Assembly (NCBI GenBank): GCA_005223375.1
Contig: RXOD01006424.1
Location: 1 to 10,395 of the forward strand
Source of the DNA: Amoebophrya sp. AT5.2
Lineage: Eukaryota > Sar > Dinophyceae > Syndiniales > Amoebophryaceae
DNA: 10,395 nt
Direction of reading: 5' to 3'
A program made the position numbers and the translations under genes. Positions 1 through 6,834 of the stretch are shown here, one piece after another (position 1 is the stretch's first letter; each line of letters begins with the position of its first letter). A model generated the notes under the pieces. It was not told the origin of the DNA, did not search any database, and saw nothing but the letters and a program-made list of their open reading frames with translations.

Positions 1-1124
1 AGTATGGATGGAGCCCGAAGTATGTGGAACTCGTACAGCTTTTGCGAGATTTCCACCGGTTTACGATGATCCCTGAGATTTTTGGAAGCCGAGGCAGCTC
101 CTACTCGATCCAAGGGGGCACCGCGTTGGGCTACTACCGCCATCCGCAGTTTCTAATTCCCGACGACGACGACGACGACGTTACTGTGCCCGCATCCTTC
201 TGGGCGAATATCCTTCAGTATGCGCTGGATCGAGGTTTAGGGGACGTCGTGGTGGATGAAAGAAAGCGGGCCTCCAGGTTGGAAGCGAACGTGGCGGAGG
301 TTCTGTCGAATACGGGTGCGGTGAATCGGAAGCGCAAAATGTGGGTGTTGGCACACATTCCACCTGCCGCGGCGAGCTTCGGCAAGTCTGAGACGGGCGC
401 AGCCGGAGGTGGAAAAAAAAACGAAACGGTCGCCATCGTGTACCAGAGCCGGAGTCTGGCATCCGCAGACGCAATTTTTGAGGAGACTGGCGCGACGTAT
501 GTGCTTATGGTTGCGAACGAGCTTGTGAAAGATTTCGCCTGGGAGTTGAAGGGAGAGGCAAACTTCGCTGCGGGAGACCTGGACGAGGCCCGATGGGCGG
601 CGTGGGACGGGAAACACCGCACGAACATCATGGGGACCCTCCACGGCGGCCGCTTCTTCATGCGCCACAATTTGGAGAAGGACAGCTTCAGGCTTTCCCA
701 CTCCTCCGCGGACCCGAACGGAAGTGCTTCTGATGGGCGGAGCTTCCGAAGCATCGGTGCCCACCGCGGGGATGGTCCACCGTCAAAGGACCACCAAAAA
801 CATGAAGCGATGGACGAGAAAGAGCGAAATTACCGCTGGAATTATGGGGGCCCCTGGTACACGCAACTCGATCTAGATGCGTACCTCGGCTGGACGGACC
901 TAGGGCTAGAAGCATGCTGGGGAGATCCGTGGAAGTTTGGTCTGCTAACGGACGCGAACTTTCCGGAAACAGAATTGGTCGAGTATGCTGGCGTCACGAC
1001 CCGCGTGATGAAAGAAGACCAGTTGAAGCGGCACTTGCTGATCTGCTACGGGGAAGACTTCGCGTCCCCTAACTTAGGGGGGACCTCATCGTACCACGGT
1101 GGCGTCGACGAGTGCTGTAACTAG
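1..1124 (+). CDS. LicD/fukutin-family phosphotransferase, 5' partial
   Basis: The frame is open from position 3 to a TAG at 1122-1124 (373 residues visible). The first in-frame start-like codon, GTG at 24, is not credible as a start because upstream codons read on as part of the domain, so the gene begins left of the window. The family signature is clear: residues 38-62 contain GGTALGYYRHPQF followed by IPDDDDDDV, which aligns with the LicD pattern G-T-L-L-G-x-x-R ... I-P-W-D-D-D-I-D-I carrying the metal-binding DxD. The C-terminal hallmark, a hydrophobic strand then RHLLICYGEDF, is also present. Between them lies a longer, lower-complexity insert (about residues 100-125 and 225-275). LicD proteins transfer phosphocholine, and the related fukutin/FKRP proteins transfer ribitol phosphate, onto glycans, usually in the Golgi; the substrate here cannot be read. 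No intron is needed. No signal anchor is visible, since the N-terminus is missing. The family call is firm, the exact activity open. Confidence 0.8.
   Translation, partial: YGWSPKYVELVQLLRDFHRFTMIPEIFGSRGSSYSIQGGTALGYYRHPQFLIPDDDDDDVTVPASFWANILQYALDRGLGDVVVDERKRASRLEANVAEVLSNTGAVNRKRKMWVLAHIPPAAASFGKSETGAAGGGKKNETVAIVYQSRSLASADAIFEETGATYVLMVANELVKDFAWELKGEANFAAGDLDEARWAAWDGKHRTNIMGTLHGGRFFMRHNLEKDSFRLSHSSADPNGSASDGRSFRSIGAHRGDGPPSKDHQKHEAMDEKERNYRWNYGGPWYTQLDLDAYLGWTDLGLEACWGDPWKFGLLTDANFPETELVEYAGVTTRVMKEDQLKRHLLICYGEDFASPNLGGTSSYHGGVDECCN
162..179 (+). repeat. (GAC)6 microsatellite encoding the DxD motif
   Basis: Six consecutive GAC codons encode the acidic cluster of the LicD domain (residues 54-59). 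The repeat sits exactly on the predicted catalytic motif. The usual Trp and Ile of IPWDDDIDI are both Asp here, while every conserved Asp is kept. Confidence 0.9.
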
Positions 1125-1548
1125 ATGAAGGAGCAGATCGTGATCGAGAGCTCGCTGCAGCGACCACTTCACCGACCATGTCTCAGTCTTGATCGTTTTG
1201 GGTGACTGCTCGCAGCAAGTCACACCTCTTGTCGATAGATTACTTGCCTGGCTTTGTTAGTTTCATCATGTAGGTTTTATTTGTGTTGATCCTTAGCCCG
1301 TTGGTTTCGATCAATGAATTTTGTTTGTTCTTTGTTTTCAGCATCACACTTTCCCTCCTCCTCCATATCCATAGCAAGAGTACAACCGTCATGCACGTGT
1401 TGACAGTTGATAGCCACAGGAGCTCAATTCAAAACCAGACGCGTTCTCCATAGAAGCCATGCGTAGCGCTAATGCGATGCGCATTGTTGTTGTCCCATGA
1501 TGCGGCTGTTGGTAGGTATAACAGTTTATGCACAAAGTAGATTGTCAT

Positions 1549-1591
1549 GCTCATTTCTATCTTACTGCAACTCGTGTCCATGTCTCAGAGT
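1549..1591 (+). repeat. 43-bp dispersed repeat, copy 1
   Basis: This stretch, running from GCTCATTT to CTCAGAGT, recurs at 4397-4439 with 41 of 43 bases identical and the same orientation. The 31 bases from CTTACTGC onward are identical. The similarity stops abruptly at both ends. Both copies lie downstream of a glycan-transferase gene and are followed by A-rich sequence. Function is unknown: a fragment of a dispersed element or a conserved 3'-UTR piece are both possible. Confidence 0.85.
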
Positions 1592-1857
1592 GCTTTGGGT
1601 TTAGAGATAGGTGCTGTAACAAAAATAAGACGGTTCAGTTCTCTGCTGCAAGTCGCCTGCTTGCTCATCTTGTTCGCTGTAAAAAAAAACGTCGTCGTTT
1701 TACTTTCCGCTTGGGGCGGGGGCAGAAGGGGCTGAAAAGTACAGCGGGGGAAAATCAAATTGATTGATTTGTCTCCACACGTGTCTGTGCATGATTTTCG
1801 ACTGTAGCTGTACTGAATTGCCACAGATTTTCAGAAAAAACAAAAAGTAGGACGTCT

Positions 1858-1878
1858 CTGTAGCCATTTTGGCGTAAG
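1858..1878 (+). other. Relict dinoflagellate spliced leader, copy 1
   Basis: The 14 bases GTAGCCATTTTGGC (1860-1873) are identical to the core of the dinoflagellate spliced leader. Over the 21 bases aligned to the leader, 18 match; the differences are at leader positions 2, 17 and 18. It is on the sense strand about 130 nt before the GT47 start codon. In dinoflagellates such relics mark genes that passed through a trans-spliced mRNA and were reinserted into the genome. It does not look like an SL RNA gene, since no leader-plus-GT donor junction or Sm-type site follows. Confidence 0.7.
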
Positions 1879-1947
1879 CGTTCGACTGAACTGCTTTGTG
1901 GCATACAAATACAGAAGTTGCTTCTTTTGTTTTACACCCAGACCCAC

Positions 1948-1968
1948 AGGTGGCCATTTTGGCTTAAA
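1948..1968 (+). other. Relict dinoflagellate spliced leader, copy 2
   Basis: The bases GGCCATTTTGGCTTAA (1952-1967) match the leader core with two differences; over 21 aligned bases 16 match. It follows a plausible trans-splice acceptor (pyrimidine-rich CTTCTTTTGTTTTACACC at 1921-1938, then CACAG at 1945-1949) and lies 42 nt before the GT47 ATG, so it would sit in or at the edge of the 5' UTR. Both copies read TAA where the usual leader has CAA, which could be shared decay or a lineage-specific leader. Confidence 0.65.
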
Positions 1969-2010
1969 TTTCATTCGCGCGATTTTTTCTTCTGATCTTG
2001 CTCGAGAAGT

Positions 2011-4334
2011 ATGACGCGGCATTCGGCGGCGTTTGTAGCTGCGCTGGCCGGCGGCACCGGACGAGGAGGGAGCACCGGACTAGGGCACGCTGCAGGACTC
2101 CTCCACCCCAGCGCTGAAGTAGAAGTAGACCGCGTATCAGTGAATCTGAATACGGGCAGCAGCGGTTTGCAGATGGGCGCCATCGTGGAAGACGCCGCAG
2201 CGGGACCACGCAGCCACAACACCACACTGTCAAGAGCCGCGTCAGATGATCCGATTCGTCGCTCTCTCCTCGGAGACAAACCCGTGCGATACTACGTGTA
2301 CGAGAGCGGATTCTTGAATTGGCGGCGCGAGGGTTGCACTTGGGGCAAGGAGAAAGCGTCGCTCGGGGTGTTGGGAAAAGGAACAAATACGAGGTCAGCG
2401 CTTTTTGACGCGATTCAGCAGCGTGCGGGGCCGCACTGGGGCAAGCACGCATCGGACGTCTTTTTCTCTGAGAGGGCGCTGGAACAAGTTGATCTGTGGG
2501 GACATCAAGGAGCAGAGGACCCACGACGACGTCGCCGTAATTCTAAAGTTTCGTCGTCGTCGTCCAGCTCCAGCACTTCAAAACACTCCTGGCGCACGTT
2601 CGACCCCACAGAGGCGGATGTTTTCATCGTGCCGGTTTTGTTGAACCTTATGACAGAGGCGGTGAGGCTAGGTGGTTTTTTGCCGGAGGTCGATCTGCGG
2701 CATGCCGGATGGTCCTCTGCTTTGGAGCCGATCTGCTGCGACGGTTTTTGTGGAGAGGATCTAGTTCGCAAAATGGACCAGGCGCTTGGAAATTCGGAAT
2801 ACTTCAACGCCAAAAACGCAGAAAAACACATATTGGTCGCGAGCCACTACGGCGTCACCTCTTTGACACCAATCATGCCGAACGCGGGGCGGGCAAGCGC
2901 GCTCACTTTCGAAAGCCGGAATCCGTGGCACTGGGCGCCGCCCGGCTTCTTCGGGGATCTCAGGAATTGGTTTTCCAAATTCTTCACCTGTCGCTTATGC
3001 AGTGCGGGACCGACAGAGAACGTCGGAAAACGCATTCCTGACCTGTACGTGCCGGTGGTATGCCCGGGAAGTGGTGGATTATCATCACCGTTGTCCACCG
3101 GGCTCGATGACGAGAAGGAGCGCGCGATGGCCACAAGAGCCGGTTTCTTCTCGATGATCGGGAAGGTGGACCACCGGCCTGCGTATTTCCTGCGGCGCTG
3201 CCTCTGCGAGGCGATGCACGAGATGCCGAACGCAAATGTGCGGAAGCATTCCATCTGCGCCAGTGTCGAGGAAGATACACGAGGAAGCTCCAATTCCTTT
3301 TGCAACTTCCGGGGCAGCGTCTTTTCAGAGAAATGCGGCGGGGAAAGGGATCGGTGGGACCCGTCTGGTGCATCTGGGGAACAGGAGTCCAAAGTGGAAC
3401 AGATCGGATGCACGATGCGGAAGTCCGCGTCGAAATACTGCGACGCGGTGGAGAAAGCCCGGTACACCTTGTACGCATCGGGAGACTCGCCCAGCTCGAG
3501 CCGGCTTGCCGATGCGATCGAGTACGGATCCGTCCCCGTCTTTTTGCAAAAAGCGCAGCTCAAAGTGCTACCCTTCTGCAGCAGAATTCCGTGGGGAGAA
3601 TTTTCCGTGCTGTTCCCGGTGGACGGCGAGGGACAGATGGGGTACTTTGACGCTTCTAATTGGGGGATTGCTACCTGGGGAATGATGAATTGGTGCGACC
3701 GGGGATACGTGGCTGAGTTGCTTGGCAGGGTAGCGAAGCTGAAGACGGATGAAGAAATGAGGCGAAGAATGGGCAAATACCGCAAATACCTGTCGTGGAT
3801 GGACGAAGAGAGCCAGGCGTTCGAAATGTTTTTGGGGGAGGTCGCCGGGCACGGGGGTGAGGGAACGGATCGGAAAACGAAAAACCACTGCCAAGGACCG
3901 TTTTCTTATCCGGGGGCTACGCCTGCGGGTACGATCTTAGGCAGTGCGTGAGAGCTTACGAGTAGACTCATCTGACTGGAAAACGAAGAATAGGACACTT
4001 CCTGTCATCAAAATGAAATCAACCGTGACCAACGACACACACTACAGGTGGCACAGACCTCCAAGCGGCAAGGGCTAGGGCCTCCACGCCACCGGCTGCG
4101 CAAGAGGAAGTAACCAAAAAGGCAGCTATAGCCTCCACGCTGCCGCCTGCGGAGGACGAGGGAGTGACCAAAAAGGCAGCCAGAGCCTCCACGCTGCCGC
4201 GTGCGGAGGAGAAAGTGGCCAACAACAAGGTCTCCTGGATGGCGGTGATCCTCGGAATGGTCGTGCTCGTTCTCGTTGTTATCACCGTGCGGCTGCGGAC
4301 TTTAAATCCATCGGTAGGGGGTAAGATCAGGTAG
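2011..4334 (+). CDS. Exostosin-family (GT47) glycosyltransferase, two exons, predicted C-terminal membrane anchor
   Basis: Preferred model: exon 1 2011-3928, intron 3929-4047, exon 2 4048-4334 (734 residues). ATG 2011 is the first Met after an in-frame stop at 1993. Exostosin landmarks in order: RYYVYESG (93-100), WRTFDPTEADVFIVPV (194-209), HILVASHYG, FFSMIGKVDHRPAYFLRR, and the strongest block, RYTLYASGDSPSSSRLADAI then EYGSVPVFL (484-512), followed by LPFCSRIPWGEFSVLF (520-535). These match the donor-binding half of EXT/GT47 enzymes, which polymerise or decorate glycans in the Golgi. A low-complexity insert (five Arg, eight Ser) precedes the WRTFDP block. The N-terminus has only a weak hydrophobic stretch (SAAFVAALAGG). 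Exon 2 adds an Ala/Lys/Pro repeat stalk and a transmembrane helix (about 703-720) followed by RLR. If unspliced, translation ends at TGA 3949-3951 (646 residues). The usual EXT layout is an N-terminal anchor, so a C-terminal one is odd. Family call is firm, substrate unknown, splice junction inferred. Confidence 0.78.
2522..2562 (+). repeat. Self-complementary triplet repeats in the GT47 insert
   Basis: An ACGACGACG stretch (start 2522, Arg codons) and a CGTCGTCGTCG stretch (about 2552-2562, Ser codons) are reverse complements flanking an AT-rich loop. They encode the Arg5 and Ser8 runs of an apparent linker that typical exostosin domains do not carry. The DNA or RNA could fold into a hairpin. 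Confidence 0.5.
3929..4047 (+). other. Predicted intron in the GT47 gene
   Basis: A 119-nt GT-AG intron, starting GTACGATC and ending CACACTACAG. Exon 1 leaves one base of a codon and exon 2 supplies GT, making GGT and entering the frame that stays open for 94 further codons. The in-frame TGA at 3949 lies inside it. A second AG nine bases downstream (4056) would also keep the frame. Its boundaries match the other two introns in the window (GTAC start, CAG|GT end). Confidence 0.6.
4080..4229 (+). repeat. Three coding tandem repeats in GT47 exon 2
   Basis: Three units of 51, 54 and 45 nt (4080-4130, 4131-4184, 4185-4229) each begin GCC TCC ACG and encode variants of ASTLPPAEDEGVTKKAAR. Differences include several third-position changes (GTA/GTG, GCT/GCC), and length differences are whole codons. 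This supports real translation of a stretch that has no ATG of its own ahead of it. The product would be a charged Ala-rich stalk before the transmembrane helix. Confidence 0.75.
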
Positions 4335-5108
4335 CATGTCTATGATCACGTAAGTTCAGATTGGGTCTACCAGGATGCTACCCGATCGGGGAAGCGGCTC
4401 ATTTGTACCTTACTGCAACTCGTGTCCATGTCTCAGAGTACTTATACATAGATCCATTGATGTATAATTCATTGTGCTCAAAGAATAAAAAAAATGTAAT
4501 CATGCTCTGGTATTGGGCGAAGCCGAAAAGGAAGAGGTTAACATCCGTCGTGCGCGGCGAGAAATTGTTCGATGCCTGTCCCTGTGCGTTAGAGATGAAG
4601 GTGTTCTTCACAAGTGAAAAGTGCGAGAAGAGCATCCACTCGGATTCTTATGAAGGGGGGGGGGCGTGATGGTGTCTACGTCGGTAGTCGGTTCGAACTC
4701 GGTTGCTTTTACTCTTTGTATTTGTAAAAAAAAAAAATAGTCTACTGGCGCCGAAAAGCACATATCTCGTCGCACCTTCTAGCGCCCAGGATCAGGCTTA
4801 ATGAACCAATTTATTTGAATTGTGGACACACCACACCTGCTTCGTGTCCGCATATTATAGGAACACGGCCTGCACATGCCCGATCGCAGGAGCGAGCAGA
4901 AGAATTCCTTAAATTTAGGTACAGCTGCCTTGTTTTCGTTTTCCAACTGTGCCGTTTATCAATATATCTTTAAGTAGTGCAACTGCACCTTTGTTTTGCG
5001 AAGAAGAAGTAGAAACGAAAGAGGTACCGGCATCGGGGTTTGCTGTTGGGCGACCACGAGGGGAAACTAATACAACATACATAAAAAAGTAGAGAAAAGG
5101 GGTCAGAG
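4335..5108. other. Intergenic region between GT47 and the 198-residue gene
   Basis: No convincing gene is seen. It contains copy 2 of the 43-bp repeat, a run of 10 G (4655-4664) and a run of 12 A (4726-4737). Just before the next gene there is CTAATACAAC followed by an A/G-rich stretch ending GGTCAG at 5106, a possible trans-splice acceptor. A frame of 102 codons starting at 4361 covers the repeat and is not protein-like. Confidence 0.55.
4397..4439 (+). repeat. 43-bp dispersed repeat, copy 2
   Basis: Same orientation as 1549-1591 and identical except at 4405 (G for C) and 4408 (C for T). It begins 63 nt after the predicted GT47 stop at 4334 and probably lies in that gene's 3' UTR if the two-exon model holds. 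Confidence 0.85.
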
Positions 5109-5705
5109 ATGGCTCCGGTCACGGCTGCGGACCTCCTTGGTGTACACCAGGTGCATGTGGACGGCGCTCACCGGTTCAACGTGCGGTGCGCGCCGGTCTC
5201 CCCGACAGCGCAAATTTCCGACTCCGCTCGCCGGCGGCTTCCCTACAACACGTGCGCGTCCCCGCTCGAGTTTGAGTTTCTCCCCAGGCCGGGCGCAAAA
5301 AAGCTGCCCGGCTGGGTGGCGGACAGTGGGTGGGTGGCGAAGAAGACGAAAATCCACATGTGGGGGAAGCCCTACAACGGCTTCACGTGCGAGGTGGACG
5401 GCGATGCCTACTGCGCGTTCAAGACCGAGGCCTCTTGCGCAAAGGTGAAGGGCCAGATCGACTGGCGAATGGCCGGAGACTTCGAGGAACTCTGCATCTG
5501 GCGCCGGGGCGGGGCGAAGGATCTGGAGGACGCGGAAAGGAAAGTGTGGCGCAAAGTTGGAGGGACGAGAAAGGGTCAAAAAGGTAAAGGAGGTAGTGGA
5601 ACGAAAAGTACTTGGGTGTGGGAAGCGAGAGGGCAGCGCCAGACGAAGGGAAAAGGTGGCCGAAAAGCAAAAAGAGGAGGAAGCAGTACTGTGAAGAAAG
5701 GCTGA
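5109..5705 (+). CDS. Hypothetical Cys/Trp-containing protein with basic C-terminal tail
   Basis: ATG 5109 has a favourable context (CAGAGATGG) and the frame runs 198 codons to TGA 5703-5705. I do not recognise the family. Residues 1-135 look globular, with six Cys (27, 49, 94, 102, 110, 129) and several Trp, including the segment MWGKPYNGFTCEVDGDAYC around 84-102, which could form disulphides or a small metal site. There is no clear signal peptide or membrane helix. From about residue 135 the protein becomes Lys/Arg/Gly-rich (KGQKGKGGSGTK, KGKGGRKAKRGG), which might bind nucleic acid or be a nuclear or nucleolar signal. AAAGGTAAAGG near 5581 resembles a conventional splice donor, so the tail could be a mis-read intron start, but no partner acceptor with a convincing exon is seen. 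High G+C and ordered third positions set it apart from flanking DNA and support coding. Confidence 0.6.
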   Translation: MAPVTAADLLGVHQVHVDGAHRFNVRCAPVSPTAQISDSARRRLPYNTCASPLEFEFLPRPGAKKLPGWVADSGWVAKKTKIHMWGKPYNGFTCEVDGDAYCAFKTEASCAKVKGQIDWRMAGDFEELCIWRRGGAKDLEDAERKVWRKVGGTRKGQKGKGGSGTKSTWVWEARGQRQTKGKGGRKAKRGGSSTVKKG

Positions 5706-6834
5706 GGCAGAAAAAGGGCGCCACCCCCGGAAAGTCTTGAAATAAATCAAAATGAACACAATGAAATCAATTGAAAATCAATTTTTTTAGCAGCGATCAT
5801 AGCGAACAAGAAGGACGACGAAGACGATTTGGATTTAGGTTTTTGAGGCAGCACGCTGTTTCCGCAACGGAAGGATGGGGAGCTTTTGATTGTGTGGCTG
5901 TACTTACCAACCTTGAGTTCGAAAGGACTCGCTCTAGGACAACTTACTTACAGGAGTCCTACTTGTTGGTTGTACTAGTTCTAGTCTAACGGCGGGAACG
6001 CGAACATTCTAACAAAAATAGATAGATACACGGTGAGCATGTTGCTACAATCATGGCCGACATGTGCAGAGACAGTGACAGATACGGAACCACCTCCCCG
6101 CCACCGAAAGAAGGAATGCGGTCAAGATCTCCTGCAAAAGTCGTTTGGTTTCGTTGCCGTTTACCAGTCCGCAGGCAGTGCGTTTGCGACTGAGCCAACC
6201 GCGACAAGTAAAAAAATGCGTTCCCGTTCCCTCGCAACGAGCAAAACAAGAAGAAAAAGATATAGTTAGAGTACAAGTTTCCCTTTGTTTGTGCTCAAAT
6301 CCATCGGTCACGTTTCATGGGCACAGAGCTTCGTCGCTCCTTGCGTCGTTTTGGGGAACAGATTCACTTTTCGTGCAACTTCTGAACGCTTTCGTCGCAC
6401 TCGCAGGTGCATTTTCCGTCGCGCTACGTCTACGTGTACGTCGAACGTGAGCATACGGGCGAGAATTTGATAACTGCCGTCAATTTCTTGGGCAGGTAGA
6501 TTCGTCCGTGGTGGTTGTAATCATCATCATGTATTTGAAAATCGAGGTGCAGCGAGTCCTCAAGGCTACGAAAGGTTTAGTTTTTTTGATTTTATGATGA
6601 TGACCCGGACCTCCACAACATAGCCCAAGCGTTTCTAACGATTCCCGCTACGCGTACGCGTTTGCTATACTTTTTACTGTGTCTGAAGCTCCACCTCGTG
6701 GGTTGACCGCTAATCAGCCATGACAATCACTCTCTCAGCCTGTTTCGACACCACCGATTGTTTCTCGTATTGAAGCAAGACGGATTTCTTGACGAAGCCA
6801 AAGAAAAAAGACTTTTCTTCGGTGGACGGATGTG
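5706..6834. other. Long intergenic region with no clear gene
   Basis: About 1.1 kb. Frames of 60-100 codons exist on both strands (for example around 6033-6269 and 6145-6450 on +, 5986-6311 on -) but overlap each other and have no recognisable domain or even composition. An AATAAA occurs at 5740-5745, some 35 nt after the preceding stop; dinoflagellates do not depend on this signal, so its meaning is unclear. An imperfect hairpin (6521-6603) and a 12-bp palindrome (6650-6661) are the only structured elements noticed. An unseen 5' exon of the next gene could lie here. Confidence 0.5.
6521..6603. repeat. Imperfect inverted repeat (hairpin)
   Basis: TCATCATCAT (6521-6530) pairs perfectly with ATGATGATGA (6594-6603). 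After a 7-nt bulge on the left arm, AAAATC (about 6538-6543) pairs with GATTTT (6588-6593). This gives 16 bp of stem around a 44-nt loop. It could be a small foldback element or chance pairing of trinucleotide repeats. Confidence 0.5.

Larger units (their letters stand above)
1125..2010. other. Intergenic region between LicD-type and GT47 genes
   Basis: No convincing gene is seen in this 886-nt gap. It is richer in T and A than the flanking coding regions. It holds a strong pyrimidine-rich AG (TTTGTTTTCAG, ending at 1341), one copy of a 43-bp dispersed repeat (1549-1591), a 9-A run (1681-1689), a short inverted repeat (AAATCAA 1752-1758 with TTGATTT 1764-1770), and two spliced-leader-like sequences (1858-1878 and 1948-1968). 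Short open frames of 60-85 codons occur on both strands but have no recognisable content. Confidence 0.6.

Noticed and set aside
1091..1480. Possible extra intron and last exon of the LicD gene (donor GTACCACG at 1091, acceptor TTTTCAG at 1341)
   Set aside because: The junction is in phase and the acceptor is pyrimidine-rich, but the new tail (about 45 codons) has no recognisable feature and the acceptor is followed by C, not G. The direct stop at 1124 already follows a complete family C-terminus.
1752..1770. Small hairpin resembling a bacterial terminator
   Set aside because: AT-only stem of 7 bp in a eukaryotic intergenic region, with no gene end nearby.
1858..1968. SL RNA gene
   Set aside because: Neither leader copy is followed by a leader-GT junction, an Sm-like site or a short snRNA-like fold; relics before a coding gene fit better.
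2847..3785. 312-codon minus-strand frame opposite the GT47 gene
   Set aside because: It is antisense to a well-supported conserved coding region and has no domain of its own; a G+C-rich shadow.
4013..4078. Short separate gene starting at ATG 4013 and feeding the transmembrane exon
   Set aside because: From that ATG the frame stops at 4076-4078 and is out of register with the transmembrane frame; it would need a frameshift or an unseen intron.
4682..4705. tRNA-like B-box (GGTTCGAACTC)
   Set aside because: No acceptor stem, D-arm or anticodon arm can be formed upstream, and the T-stem pairs poorly.
6650..6661. 12-bp palindrome ACGCGTACGCGT
   Set aside because: Perfect but short, with no neighbouring feature; expected occasionally by chance.
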